NCBI RefSeq assembly: GCF_034531395.1
Contig: NZ_JARVCO010000010.1
Span: 1,218,843-1,282,842, forward strand
DNA: 64,000 bases
Origin: Pontiella agarivorans
GTDB lineage: Bacteria; Verrucomicrobiota; Kiritimatiellia; Kiritimatiellales; Pontiellaceae
Direction of reading: 5' to 3'
The notes beneath the pieces are model-generated. The model saw only the letters and a list, made by a program, of their open reading frames with translations, ran no database searches and was not told where the DNA came from. The translations under genes were made by a program, and so were the position numbers. This document shows, in pieces, positions 54,393 through 62,706 of this stretch (position 1 is its first letter; the number at the start of each line of letters is the position of its first letter).

Positions 54393-55502
54393 TCAGTGGT
54401 TTTCCTGCAGGATGCAGAGCATCCGGCGCAGCGGTTCGGCAGCTCCCCAGAGGAGCTGGTCGCCGACGGTGAAGATGTTCACGTATTCCGGGCCCATTTT
54501 CATTTTACGAATACGGCCGACCGGTACGGTCAGCGTTCCGCTGATGGCGGCGGGAGTCAGACGCGCGAGCGTTTCTTCCTTATTGTTCGGAACCACGTCA
54601 ATCCAGTCGTTGTCACCGCGCAGAATATCTTCAATCTGCTCAACGGAAACATCCTGGTTGAGTTTGACGGTCAGCGCCTGGCTGTGCGAGCGCATCGCGC
54701 CAATACGGACGCAGGTGCCGTCGATCGGAACCAGCGGGTCGTTCTGCAGAATCTTGTTGGTTTCCACATAGCCTTTCCACTCTTCCTTGGTTTGACCGTC
54801 ATCCACCGCTTTATCGATCCACGGAATCAATGAGCCGGCGAGCGGAGCGCCAAACTGTTCCGTCGGCATCGCTTCGCTGCGCAGGGCTTCGCTGACCTTG
54901 CGGTCGATGTCCAGAATGGCGGATGCCGGATTTTTGAGTTCTTCCACCGCGGCTTCAAACAAATGACCTTTCTGGGCCAGCAGTTCGCGCATGTTCTGGG
55001 CGCCGGCACCGGAGGCGGCCTGATAGGTCATGGAGGAAACCCATTCAACGAGTCCGGCTTTGAAGAGGCCGCCGATACCCATAAGCATCAGCGAAACGGT
55101 GCAGTTACCGCCGATAAAATCTTTTTTCCCGTCGGCCAGGGCCTGGTCGATGACCGGGCGGTTGACCGGATCAAGCACGATGGTGGCCTGATCGGCCATG
55201 CGCAGGGTGGAAGCGGCATCGATCCAATAGCCGTTCCAACCTTTGGAACGCAGTTCGGGGTGTACCTTTTCGGTGTAGCCGCCGCCCTGGCAGGTGATGA
55301 TGGCATCCATTTCCATCAGGGCATCAAAGTCATAGGCGTCGACGAGTGTGGATTCGCCTTTCCCAACATTCGGGGCGGCCTGTCCGGCCTGGGATGTGGT
55401 GAAGAAGACCGGATCGATATGCTCAAAATCATTTTCCGCACGCATGCGTTCCATCAGCACCGAGCCGACCATGCCGCGCCATCCAATTAGTCCAGTTTTC
55501 AT
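54393..55502 (-). CDS. asd: Aspartate-semialdehyde dehydrogenase
   Basis: Makes aspartate semialdehyde for lysine, methionine, threonine and diaminopimelate. The 369-residue length and sequence match the E. coli-type Asd: [18 protein letters not shown] at the N-terminus, [12 protein letters not shown], the active-site Cys in [37 protein letters not shown] and [19 protein letters not shown]. The start Met at 55502 follows GGAGAAAACCC. A longer open reading further upstream is not family-like. A perfect TTCCAA palindrome lies inside the gene (55234). Confidence 0.95.
   Translation of the reverse strand: MKTGLIGWRGMVGSVLMERMRAENDFEHIDPVFFTTSQAGQAAPNVGKGESTLVDAYDFDALMEMDAIITCQGGGYTEKVHPELRSKGWNGYWIDAASTLRMADQATIVLDPVNRPVIDQALADGKKDFIGGNCTVSLMLMGIGGLFKAGLVEWVSSMTYQAASGAGAQNMRELLAQKGHLFEAAVEELKNPASAILDIDRKVSEALRSEAMPTEQFGAPLAGSLIPWIDKAVDDGQTKEEWKGYVETNKILQNDPLVPIDGTCVRIGAMRSHSQALTVKLNQDVSVEQIEDILRGDNDWIDVVPNNKEETLARLTPAAISGTLTVPVGRIRKMKMGPEYVNIFTVGDQLLWGAAEPLRRMLCILQENH
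55234..55248. repeat. TTCCAA-N3-TTGGAA palindrome (perfect)
   Basis: TTCCAACCTTTGGAA inside asd. Confidence 0.75.
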
Positions 55503-55823
55503 AGGGTTTTCTCCGTTTTCGTTCACAAAGGTGGGCACGCTATTTGATTTGCTCCGGGAACGCAAGTCGCTATTGGGCGGGGATTCGCGGTGCGGGAGGA
55601 TCGTTGTTTTGGTCCATGATATTTCGCTGTGGGGGTGGCCCGGCCATCGGATGCATCGTGCCGGCCCTGTAGCCGCGATCCATGATCGCGGAGCTGCCTT
55701 CGGCGTGCTCGGGGTCGGGACCCGCCTGCTTACGCGCCGGGCGGCATTTTGATTTGTATTCCCTTCGCGAGTCGTTAGTGTTCCCGGCTGTTTAACACGC
55801 AACGTGGCGGGGATATTGATAAA
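55503..55823. other. 321-bp intergenic region with a hairpin repeat
   Basis: Between divergent asd and the EamA gene. The arms CCGCGATC and GATCGCGG (55673-55691) form a strong hairpin after GTAG. I see no gene; this could be a dispersed palindromic repeat. Confidence 0.5.
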
Positions 55824-56726
55824 ATGTGGATTTGGCTGGGACTCTGTTCAATGTTGCTGCTCGGATTTTACGATCTGAGTAAAAAGCATGCGCTCACGGA
55901 TAATGCGGTCCTGCCGACGCTGTTTTTTTCGAATCTTGCAGGGGCCTGCATGGTGGTTCCGATCATTCTGATTTCTCTGTGGCTTCCGGAGGCGGCTCAA
56001 CGTACCGGGCTTTATGCTGCGCCGCTGACGCCGGGCGGGCACGGACTGCTGGTGCTGAAATCGATGATCGTCGGTTCGTCCTGGATCTGTGCATTTTTTG
56101 CGATGAAGCATCTGCCGATTTCGATGGTTTCACCGATCCGCGCTTCGGGGCCGCTGTGGACATTGCTCGGAGCGGTGGTGCTGTTTGGCGAAATGCCGTC
56201 ACCGATGCAGTGGGTGGGGATGATTCTTATTTTTGCAGGTTATTTCGGATTTTCTGTTCTCGGCCGCGCAGAGGGGATTCATTTTCACCGCAGTCTCTGG
56301 GTGGGTCTCATTTTCGCGGCGACGCTGATCGGAACGTGCAGTACGCTGATGGATAAATGGCTGATTCAGCGAATGGATTTTGAACCGATGCAGGTGCTGG
56401 TCTGGTATTCACTCTACAATTTTATCTTTTTTACCATCGTGAATGCGGTGTTCTGGTTTCCGAAGCGGAAATCGACAACGCCGTTCCGGTGGCGCTGGAC
56501 CGTTCCAATGATTGGAATACTGCTGGTGCTTTCCGACTGGGTCTATTTCATGGCCGTGGAAAATCCTGAGGCGCTCATTGTGATTCTCTCGGTGCTCCGG
56601 CGCTGCAGTGTGCTGGTGGGCTTTTTTGTCGGGGCTCTTATTTTCAAAGAAGTCAATAAGCGGAAAAAGTCCTGGGTGCTGGCCGGAATCATGGTCGGCG
56701 TGCTTTTAATTATTCTTGCGGGTTAG
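55824..56726 (+). CDS. EamA-family (DMT) transporter
   Basis: 300 residues with ten TM helices in two EamA halves: [21 protein letters not shown] at the start, [26 protein letters not shown] in the first half, [30 protein letters not shown] in the second. Exporter or importer of a small metabolite; the substrate is unknown. Fifteen bp upstream of the pabB-pabC fusion. A perfect TTCCAA palindrome is in the coding sequence (56503). Confidence 0.85.
   Translation: MWIWLGLCSMLLLGFYDLSKKHALTDNAVLPTLFFSNLAGACMVVPIILISLWLPEAAQRTGLYAAPLTPGGHGLLVLKSMIVGSSWICAFFAMKHLPISMVSPIRASGPLWTLLGAVVLFGEMPSPMQWVGMILIFAGYFGFSVLGRAEGIHFHRSLWVGLIFAATLIGTCSTLMDKWLIQRMDFEPMQVLVWYSLYNFIFFTIVNAVFWFPKRKSTTPFRWRWTVPMIGILLVLSDWVYFMAVENPEALIVILSVLRRCSVLVGFFVGALIFKEVNKRKKSWVLAGIMVGVLLIILAG
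56503..56517. repeat. TTCCAA-N3-TTGGAA palindrome (perfect)
   Basis: TTCCAATGATTGGAA inside the EamA gene. Confidence 0.75.
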
Positions 56727-56741
56727 TAGAACAGGGCGCTG

Positions 56742-58583
56742 ATGAAAGTTGTTTTGAAACATAACGGGCGCTGGCTGCATTTCCAATGTCCGGAAAAAGT
56801 GTTGATCGCGGAATGTATCGATGAGGTGATGCCTGCGATTGCCGAGGCGGAACGGTCGGGGCTGTATGCGGCGGGGTTTATTTCCTACGAAGCTGCGCCC
56901 GCGTTTGATGCTGCGCTGAAAACGCACCCGGCGAATGGATTTCCATTGCTGATGCTGGGATTGTTTAATGCCCCCGAAGTTTTGGATGAAATCGAACTTT
57001 GTGGAGGGCGGGGCTCTGCCCGAGCCGATTCTGGCTGTGGCTTGGACAGAGCCTCGCCTTCCAGATATTCCATCGGCGAGCTGAAACCATCCGTCTCCAA
57101 GGAAGAATTCAAAGCGGCGATCGGTGAAATCAAAGAACGGATAGCTGAAGGGGCAACTTATCAGGTCAATTACACCTACCGTCTGAATGCTGATTTTCTG
57201 GGAGATGCCTGGGCCTTTTTTAATGAACTGGTCAAAGGACAGAAGACGGAGTACGCGGCATTTATTGAAACGGATGATTTTGCAGTCTGCTCGGCGTCGC
57301 CGGAGCTCTTTTTCAGTTTTGGAGAAGGGGAGATTATTTCCCGTCCCATGAAGGGAACGGCCAGGCGCGGGTTGACGTTTTCCATGGATTGTAAACAGGC
57401 CGAAGCGTTGCGGCGGTCGGAAAAAGACCGTGCCGAAAATATTATGATTGTCGACATGATCCGCAATGATATCGGCCGGGTTGCCACGCCGGGCAGTGTT
57501 GAAACGGTTAGCACGTTTGATGTCGAAAAATACCCGACCGTTTGGCAGATGACTTCCACTGTGACTGGAACACTTCTGAAAAAAAATCCTTCACCACCCG
57601 CTTTGCCAGAGGACATAGAGAGCACGGAGATCAGTCCTCTGTGTTCCTCCGTGCCCTCTGTGGTGAAGATTCTGAAATCCCTGTTCCCGTGTGCTTCGAT
57701 TACCGGTGCGCCGAAGGCGAAGACGATGGAAATTATCCAATCGCTGGAAACTTCACCGCGCAGGATTTATACAGGATCGATCGGATTTATTACACCGCAG
57801 GGCGAGGCGGGGTTTAATGTGGCGATCCGGACGGCACTGATTCAGAACGGCCGGCTGGAGTTCGGGGTCGGTGGCGGCATTGTCTGGGATTCGGATGCGG
57901 AGTCGGAATATGAGGAAACGCTTACGAAAGCACGGGTGCTGACCCAGTCCCGCCCGGATTTCCAGTTATTGGAAACCATGCTGTGGGAGCCGGAAAGCGG
58001 AATTTTTCTTCTCAACGAACATCTGCAGCGACTGGCTGAATCGGCCGCCTTCTTCGATATTCCGCTGGAACTGCATCCTGTGCAGGAATTGCTGGAAACG
58101 CTTGAGCACACCTGCGCAGGTGTGCACCACCGGGTCCGTCTGCTGGTTTCGCGTGACGGAGAGGTGGATGTTCAGACTGCGGCGGTTGAACCGGGGGGAG
58201 AGAAGGGCCTGATGCGGGCCGCTGTAGCGGATGCGCCGGTGGATTCACAGCATCTGTTTCTCTATCACAAAACGACGCATCGGGATGTTTATGAAAATGC
58301 GAAAGCGGCGTTTCCGGATTATGACGAGGTGATCCTCTGGAATGAAAAAGGCGAGGTAACGGAGGGGACGTTTACGAATGTGGTCATTTCCAGAGACGGG
58401 AAAAAAATTACGCCGCCGGTGGAGTGCGGACTGCTGGCCGGAACCTTCCGGGAGTATTTGCTGAAAACGGGCGAGGTTGAAGAGGGGATTGTGATGCGGG
58501 ATGAGTTGAAGCAGGCGGATAACGTGTGGCTCGTCAATTCCGTCAGAAAATGGCAGAACGTCGTAATTGGAGGTTTGAGATGA
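56742..58583 (+). CDS. Aminodeoxychorismate synthase component I fused to aminodeoxychorismate lyase (PabB-PabC)
   Basis: The 613-residue fusion makes p-aminobenzoate for folate. The N-terminal PabB half (about 1-400) has YAAGFISYEAAPAFD, YQVNYTYRL, ASPELFFSF, PMKGTARRG, DMIRNDIGRV and LFPCASITGAPKAKTMEII. The C-terminal class IV aminotransferase half (about 405-613) has MLWEPESGIFLLNEHLQRLAESA, the PLP lysine in YHKTTHRDVY, and NEKGEVTEGTFTNVVI. Two insertions in PabB (near residues 87-108 and 283-309) are made of palindromic repeats and keep the frame. The stop overlaps the next start (ATGA). Confidence 0.92.
   Translation: MKVVLKHNGRWLHFQCPEKVLIAECIDEVMPAIAEAERSGLYAAGFISYEAAPAFDAALKTHPANGFPLLMLGLFNAPEVLDEIELCGGRGSARADSGCGLDRASPSRYSIGELKPSVSKEEFKAAIGEIKERIAEGATYQVNYTYRLNADFLGDAWAFFNELVKGQKTEYAAFIETDDFAVCSASPELFFSFGEGEIISRPMKGTARRGLTFSMDCKQAEALRRSEKDRAENIMIVDMIRNDIGRVATPGSVETVSTFDVEKYPTVWQMTSTVTGTLLKKNPSPPALPEDIESTEISPLCSSVPSVVKILKSLFPCASITGAPKAKTMEIIQSLETSPRRIYTGSIGFITPQGEAGFNVAIRTALIQNGRLEFGVGGGIVWDSDAESEYEETLTKARVLTQSRPDFQLLETMLWEPESGIFLLNEHLQRLAESAAFFDIPLELHPVQELLETLEHTCAGVHHRVRLLVSRDGEVDVQTAAVEPGGEKGLMRAAVADAPVDSQHLFLYHKTTHRDVYENAKAAFPDYDEVILWNEKGEVTEGTFTNVVISRDGKKITPPVECGLLAGTFREYLLKTGEVEEGIVMRDELKQADNVWLVNSVRKWQNVVIGGLR
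57003..57062 (+). repeat. 60-bp palindromic repeat inserted in frame in pabB
   Basis: GGAGGGCGGGGCTCTGCC pairs with GGACAGAGCCTCGCCTTCC across a 23-base centre; 60 bp equals 20 codons. It encodes the G/R/S-rich insert GGRGSARADSGCGLDRASPS, not expected in PabB. Confidence 0.6.
57590..57667 (+). repeat. 78-bp inverted-repeat element inserted in frame in pabB
   Basis: Ends TTCACCAC / GTGGTGAA, with internal GCACGGAG / CTCCGTGC pairing. 78 bp equals 26 codons. The coding product here (SPPALPEDIESTEISPLCSS) replaces a short loop just before LFPCASITGAPK. Confidence 0.65.
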
Positions 58584-58879
58584 ACGTGATTATGGATTTG
58601 TGCATTGTACCGATCGGTGTCGGTGTTTCGCTGTCAGAATATGTTGCCGCGTGTGAGGATATTCTGAATCAGCCGGGGCTCAAAACATCGTTGCATCCCA
58701 ATGGAACTTCCATCGAGGGGGAATGGGATCAGGTTATGGCCGCCGTGAAGGCCTGTCATGAAAAGGTGCACGGTATGGGGGCTCCGCGGATTCATACGAA
58801 TATCAAACTGGGAACCCGTACGGATCGGGAGCAATCGCTCGAAGACAAGGTCAACAGCGTGAAGGAAAAAATGCTCTAA
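58580..58879 (+). CDS. MTH1187-family thiamine-binding protein
   Basis: 99 residues: MDLCIVPIGVGVSLSEYVAACEDIL at the N-terminus, LHPNGTSIEGEWDQVMAAVKACHEKVHGMGAPRIHTNIKLGTR, ending KVNSVKEKML. This matches the MTH1187/YkoF-like family of small thiamine-binding proteins. It is cytoplasmic and presumably buffers or senses thiamine pyrimidine compounds. ATGA overlap with the preceding gene suggests coupling. Confidence 0.85.
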   Translation: MNVIMDLCIVPIGVGVSLSEYVAACEDILNQPGLKTSLHPNGTSIEGEWDQVMAAVKACHEKVHGMGAPRIHTNIKLGTRTDREQSLEDKVNSVKEKML

Positions 58880-59250
58880 TCCGTCTTGCAGACCGGAATT
58901 CGGAGAACGAAAAAAAGCCCGGTCAGGCAGAGCAGGGCGCCGACCGTTTTTATATAGAGGTTTTCAATCCGGTAAACTGAAAATCCGCCGAATAGAAGGA
59001 TCATGGAAACCGAGATGATTTTCGCCTTTCGAGGCATACAGCGGTTTTCCTGCCAGTTGCGGATAATGCTTCCAAAGATGCGGTGTTCAAGCAGCCACCG
59101 GTGATACTTTTCAGACGAGTTGGCAAAGCACCAGGCCGCCAGCAGAAGAAGCGGTGTGGTGGGCAGCAGCGGAAGAAAAATGCCGAGTGTTGCCAGGGCC
59201 ACGAGAATGAATCCGGCGGCCAGATAAAGAATTCGCACTTTTTCATTCAT
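58876..59250 (-). CDS. DUF454 (YbaN-like) inner-membrane protein
   Basis: 124 residues with three TM helices: YLAAGFILVALATLGIFLPLLPTTPLLLLAAWCFANSS, HRIFGSIIRNWQ, and two C-terminal helices. The PLLPTTPFLLLA-like motif is diagnostic of DUF454. Function unknown. Its stop overlaps the preceding convergent gene's stop by 4 bp. Confidence 0.9.
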   Translation of the reverse strand: MNEKVRILYLAAGFILVALATLGIFLPLLPTTPLLLLAAWCFANSSEKYHRWLLEHRIFGSIIRNWQENRCMPRKAKIISVSMILLFGGFSVYRIENLYIKTVGALLCLTGLFFVLRIPVCKTD

Positions 59251-59403
59251 AACATGTGTCAGTCACGATGAAGCCTGACAAGGCCCCTTCCCGGAATGAT
59301 TCTTCAACAGAATCCTGCAGGTTATCTGGATGTGCTCGGTGATTTGGTTTAGTCATTGTTTTATTCAGTCAGAATTTAGGACTGCGGGTCAATGCTCTTA
59401 TAG

Positions 59404-59578
59404 GTATTCCAGTTTAATCCGAATGCCGATCTCGCCAACCGTTATCTTCAGCGCTGAAATATCGAACTGAAAAACCACAATGGGCATGGATATTTTTCGC
59501 TGCAAAAAGCCTGATGCGGTGTACAGCGAATGCATCATGCACTTCATCGTCTACAACCGTATAATGGAGGTTCGGCTA
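59404..59578 (+). pseudogene. Decayed IS4-like transposase C-terminal fragment
   Basis: Translated with one frame correction, the region reads ADLANRYLQR-stop-NIELKTTMGMDIFRCKKPD and then AVYSECIMHFIVYNRI, which resembles the C-terminal YREK-region end of IS4-family transposases (YxxRWxIEL...KTTMGMDxLRCKxP...AYNLIR). A TGA sits where Trp is expected (59455-59457), and an extra A in the A-run at 59470-59474 shifts the frame. It marks the boundary between the GC-rich chromosome and the integron array. Confidence 0.6.
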
Positions 59579-59893
59579 GTTTTGTTTGGCAGCTTTCACA
59601 TGATCCAGTCCCATTAAAACTAAATATCCAATAACGCCTTTAAATCCGAATATTAGAATCATGAAGAAGCTTAGCCATCGATTTAGACACTTAGGAGGAT
59701 TTTTGACGGTCCAGATCGCTGGGAAAATAAAGAGGATTGAATCAATGAAAATCTTGATCAAGAGGACTCTTGAAACATCTATCTCATTGGCCGCCGCAAA
59801 CTGGGTAAATGATTTGGATAAGGCTAAGCTCCAGATGGGGGTCAGTAAACCTGAGATTACGCATAGTAAAATTAGTGTGTTGTATTTTTTCAT
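59576..59893 (-). CDS. Three-TM membrane protein (last integron cassette gene)
   Basis: 105 residues with three to four hydrophobic helices (LILLCVISGLLTPIWSLAL; VLLIKIFIDSILFIFPAIW; LSFFMILIFGFKGVIGYLVLM). No family recognised. The start codon overlaps the stop codon of the upstream TPR gene (ATGA), across the cassette junction. No attC is visible after it; its 3' end abuts the IS4 relic, so its own attC seems lost. Confidence 0.7.
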   Translation of the reverse strand: MKKYNTLILLCVISGLLTPIWSLALSKSFTQFAAANEIDVSRVLLIKIFIDSILFIFPAIWTVKNPPKCLNRWLSFFMILIFGFKGVIGYLVLMGLDHVKAAKQN

Positions 59894-61464
59894 CTTTCTC
59901 CTGACGAACGTTGACGCTGACCCGCCGTGCCTTGTGTGTTGCCTGACTCAACGGGCATTTTCATGGTAGGATCCAGCTTCTGGTTTGCCGCGATTTGTTT
60001 TTCAAGTTCCTGTCTGCACTGTTTTATAAGCGGCTCAATTTTTCCTCTAGACTTTCTTCTGAACTGGATTGCCTTTTTATAATCGCTGATTGCTTCCGCA
60101 TATTTTCCAGATTCACGATAAATCTGTCCACGAAGAAAATGACAACTGTAATCCGCACTAAGATTTATAGACCTTGTGATGCAATAAATCGCGTCCTCTG
60201 CATTTTTGTATTGGTACCATTCAATCTCACCGAGTGAGTACCAGGCCCAATCAGTTCTGGAGTTGAGGGACAGAGATTTTTCCAAATCTGCTTTGGCCTC
60301 TGGATATTTTTTGATCCTTTGGTAGCTTCTTCCGCGCAATGCCAGTGTTGAATCCATATCTGGATCTATTTTCAATGCCTTGCTGAATAACTCAATGGCT
60401 TTGTTATAGTTCGGTGGCTTTGTTCGGTATTCAACGCGGGCAAGGTTTTTCAATGTATCTAGATCGTATGGATGTTGTGCCAGTGCATTATTCAGATCAT
60501 GTCGTGCAAGTTGTAGTTTTCTCATTGAGTAATAGAAATAGCCGCGACGAGAGTAGTTTTCAAAAGAGGGATCTATCCCTATTGCTTTGCCCATGTAGGC
60601 AATCGCCTCTTCTTTTTGACCTTGCTCCCAATATGCGTTTGCAAGTTCTCTTATGGGCTGGCTGTCATGGGGCGAGCGTGTTGAATAGTCCAGAAGAAGG
60701 GCGCGTAATTCCCTGAATTCCGTTGAGTTTTTCTTGCTTAATTCACGTTCCTTTTCCTTGAAATACCAGGATGTTTTCAGCGTGGTAAAGACGGGGAGTT
60801 CAGGATGGCTTTGTATGACAGTATCAATAAAGCTGAGAAGTGCTTGCTCATCTCCGCCCCAACGCGGATACATTGACCATGCCATGTTTCGGTATGCTCC
60901 CAAAAAGTCAGGGTGTTTTTCTGTGGCTCTAGTGAACCATTTCTCCTTTTCTTCAAACGAGCTTCCCTTGCCCATACATACGGCAATCATGTATTTGGCG
61001 GAACAAGGATCATCGGGATTCATTTCATATGCTTTTCCAAGGTCGGCCTCTGCTTTCTCGAGGTTTTGATAAAACAACGGCAAAGATTCATTTTTCACAG
61101 AATAGCCCCAACCGCCTCCTCGAACTCTCCATGCTTCATCCATGTACCATTTTCCTCGTGTGAGATATGCGGAATGTGTGGCGTTTTCACTAGAGCACCA
61201 TGCATCAAGCTCATCAATAAGATCGATGTTGAGGCTTAGGAGGTAATATAACCATTTAAGTGCATATTCACCACTTAGGGTTTTTGTTTTCTGTTTTAAA
61301 TATTCATCAAAAAATGATTGGGCTGAGGTGTAGTTTGAAGAAGAAAGGTAGTCGGCGACCAGTAGGGCATTCTCGCTAATGCTGGTTGTGCTTACTGGAG
61401 GTTTTTTTGTAGAACACCCCACGAGGGTAGATATAGCTAACAGTAGTATGATTGATTTTTTCAT
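59890..61464 (-). CDS. TPR-repeat lipoprotein in an integron cassette
   Basis: 524 residues with a lipoprotein signal (LVGC, Cys17). At least six TPR units occupy residues 190-480 (e.g. ELANAYWEQGQKEEAIAYMG; ALRGRSYQRIKKYPEAKADL; RGQIYRESGKYAEAISDYKK). It is anchored to a membrane facing the periplasm and probably mediates protein contacts. The start (61464) is 16 bp after the core site at 61480. The reading frame runs through its own attC, which encodes the tail (NQKLDPTMKMPVESGNTQ), and ends in the next gene's start codon. At 1.57 kb it is an unusually large cassette gene. Confidence 0.82.
   Translation of the reverse strand: MKKSIILLLAISTLVGCSTKKPPVSTTSISENALLVADYLSSSNYTSAQSFFDEYLKQKTKTLSGEYALKWLYYLLSLNIDLIDELDAWCSSENATHSAYLTRGKWYMDEAWRVRGGGWGYSVKNESLPLFYQNLEKAEADLGKAYEMNPDDPCSAKYMIAVCMGKGSSFEEKEKWFTRATEKHPDFLGAYRNMAWSMYPRWGGDEQALLSFIDTVIQSHPELPVFTTLKTSWYFKEKERELSKKNSTEFRELRALLLDYSTRSPHDSQPIRELANAYWEQGQKEEAIAYMGKAIGIDPSFENYSRRGYFYYSMRKLQLARHDLNNALAQHPYDLDTLKNLARVEYRTKPPNYNKAIELFSKALKIDPDMDSTLALRGRSYQRIKKYPEAKADLEKSLSLNSRTDWAWYSLGEIEWYQYKNAEDAIYCITRSINLSADYSCHFLRGQIYRESGKYAEAISDYKKAIQFRRKSRGKIEPLIKQCRQELEKQIAANQKLDPTMKMPVESGNTQGTAGQRQRSSGER
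59907..59989 (-). repeat. attC site of the TPR cassette
   Basis: From the core site AACGTT (59907-59912) to the inverse core (CCAGAAG...CTTCTGG region). The arms GGATCC and GCTGACCCGCC regions are degenerate, but the order R''-L''-L'-R' is kept. It lies entirely inside the TPR coding sequence. Confidence 0.7.
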
Positions 61465-61479
61465 ATTCTTTCCATGGCG

Positions 61480-61566
61480 AACGTTCAAAGTGAGCCGCTT
61501 GGAAATCAAACTTTGCCTGACTCAACGGGCGTTGTCCAAGTAGGCTCTACTTTCTGGTTGGGATTT
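61480..61566 (-). repeat. attC site of the 103-residue-protein cassette
   Basis: Minus strand: CCCAACCAGAAAGTAGAGCC ... GGCTCACTTTGAACGTT. The L''/L' arms AGAGCC and GGCTCA pair. CS AACGTT is at 61480-61485. Confidence 0.8.
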
Positions 61567-61570
61567 TTTA

Positions 61571-61882
61571 TCAAGCACTCAGAGCAAATGAAAATGTAAA
61601 ACCACCTATCCATGAAACTAATGTCAAACACAGCCATGGGATCTTCTTCCATCTTTCTGGTTTGAACGACATGAATATTCCGACCCACAAACATGCCGAA
61701 AAAAATAAATACCAGATGTACGCTTTTGGTCCCCACAGAAAAAAAGCACATGGGCCAGAAAAAACAAATAACGTCTCAATTGGATCGCTCACGCTGATTC
61801 GTCCCATTCCCTCAAACAAGACGCTGAGAGAAAGAAGAAGATAGGCTACTCCCAGACTGGATATGATAATTTTGTTTTTCAT
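61571..61882 (-). CDS. Four-TM membrane protein (integron cassette gene)
   Basis: 103 residues in four hydrophobic helices (IIISSLGVAYLLLSLSVLF; ETLFVFSGPCAFFLWG; IWYLFFSACLWVGIFMSF; PWLCLTLVSWIGGFTFSFAL). No family recognised. The start is 15 bp from the cassette's core site; its leader (GTTGGGATCAGATAA) is shared with the cassette at 62.6-63.1 kb. It stops just before its attC. Confidence 0.7.
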   Translation of the reverse strand: MKNKIIISSLGVAYLLLSLSVLFEGMGRISVSDPIETLFVFSGPCAFFLWGPKAYIWYLFFSACLWVGIFMSFKPERWKKIPWLCLTLVSWIGGFTFSFALSA

Positions 61883-61896
61883 ATTTATCTGATCCC

Positions 61897-61980
61897 AACG
61901 TTATGGGTGAGTTTCGGTGAACATAAACTTTACTTAATCAACAGGCGTCGGCCACCGTAAACTCGAACCACTGGTTGGAA
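61897..61980 (-). repeat. attC site of ORF-less cassette copy 1
   Basis: CS AACGTT at 61897-61902; arms GGTTCGAGTTTACGG and CCGAAACTCACCC pair on the minus strand. Closely similar to the attC at 63608 and 63849. Confidence 0.85.
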
Positions 61981-62141
61981 AAGACTCTGTTTTGAGCAAG
62001 TCAGTATCTCAAGTTTTCTACGTTTCTCTGCAGGTTGTCCGGGCACAGCAGGAAGTCCGCTGCTAAGCAGGTTGTCCGGTGAACAGTCTGCAAATCTGAT
62101 TTATTGAATTTTTATGCACCCAAGTGAGTTGTTCCAACGTT
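61903..62141 (-). repeat. ORF-less integron cassette, copy 1
   Basis: A 239-bp cassette between two core sites without a convincing coding sequence (longest start-to-stop under 20 codons in this copy). It carries three 13-14-bp units of type CCGGAC(AA/TT)CCTGC at 62030-62079. It is nearly identical to copies 2 and 3. Confidence 0.8.
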
Positions 62142-62221
62142 ATGGGTGAGCCGCCGGTGCTCACAAACTTCACTTAATCAACTGGCGTCGGCCACCGTAG
62201 GCTCCACCCACTGGTTCGAAT
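62136..62221 (-). repeat. attC site of the 108-residue-protein cassette
   Basis: CS AACGTT at 62136-62141; minus strand GAACCAGTGGGTGGAGCC ... GGCTCACCCATAACGTT. L''/L' arms GGAGCC and GGCTCACC pair. Confidence 0.82.
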
Positions 62222-62227
62222 TTTTTA

Positions 62228-62554
62228 TTAAATTTGTGCCAATACGGTATTTGTAATAATGAGCGAGAAGATAAGTATAATTGAACCCGCTATATATTTT
62301 CCTTTTCTGGATAACGTACTACTTATCCATGCCCCAAACAACATGGTGAATCCCCATGCCATGACAGCCGCAGGTATCGATAACACACGCACTGCGTAAC
62401 TCATCAATTCAAAATAGTTTATTAAAAATCCATAAATTCCAGAACATATTGCGGAGAGGACAACACACGTCCAATAAAATTTGTCTGTGGCTCTCTCTAT
62501 CTTCTCTTTTTCAGAGGGCCGATAATTTTTTAGAAACCATGGGTGTTTAAACAT
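62228..62554 (-). CDS. Three-TM membrane protein (integron cassette gene)
   Basis: 108 residues: a charged N-terminal stretch (RPSEKEKIERATDKFYW), then three helices (CVVLSAICSGIYGFLINYF; AVRVLSIPAAVMAWGFTMLFG; GKYIAGSIILIFSLIITNTVLA). No family recognised. A TATAAT box on the minus strand at 62588-62593 suggests the cassette may carry its own promoter. It ends 7 bp before its attC. Confidence 0.7.
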   Translation of the reverse strand: MFKHPWFLKNYRPSEKEKIERATDKFYWTCVVLSAICSGIYGFLINYFELMSYAVRVLSIPAAVMAWGFTMLFGAWISSTLSRKGKYIAGSIILIFSLIITNTVLAQI

Positions 62555-62622
62555 GTTGGTAGAATGACAGATTTATGATCCCTCGAAATTATAACGGATA
62601 TTGATTTTTATAATCTCATTCG

Positions 62623-62706
62623 AACGTTACGGGTGAGCCTGAGTGGATTGTGCTTCAACTTTATCAGCGGGCGTTGTCACGATAGGCTCTAACCGCTGGT
62701 TGGGAT
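62623..62706 (-). repeat. attC site of the 166-residue-protein cassette
   Basis: CS AACGTT at 62623-62628; minus strand CCCAACCAGCGGTTAGAGCC ... AGGCTCACCCGTAACGTT. L''/L' arms AGAGCCT and AGGCTC pair. The stop codon of its gene overlaps the CS. Confidence 0.85.

Noticed and set aside
61506..61751. 81-codon minus-strand frame ending NPNQKVEPTWTTPVESGKV
   Set aside because: It overlaps the better 103-residue membrane protein in another frame, and its end simply reflects attC sequence.
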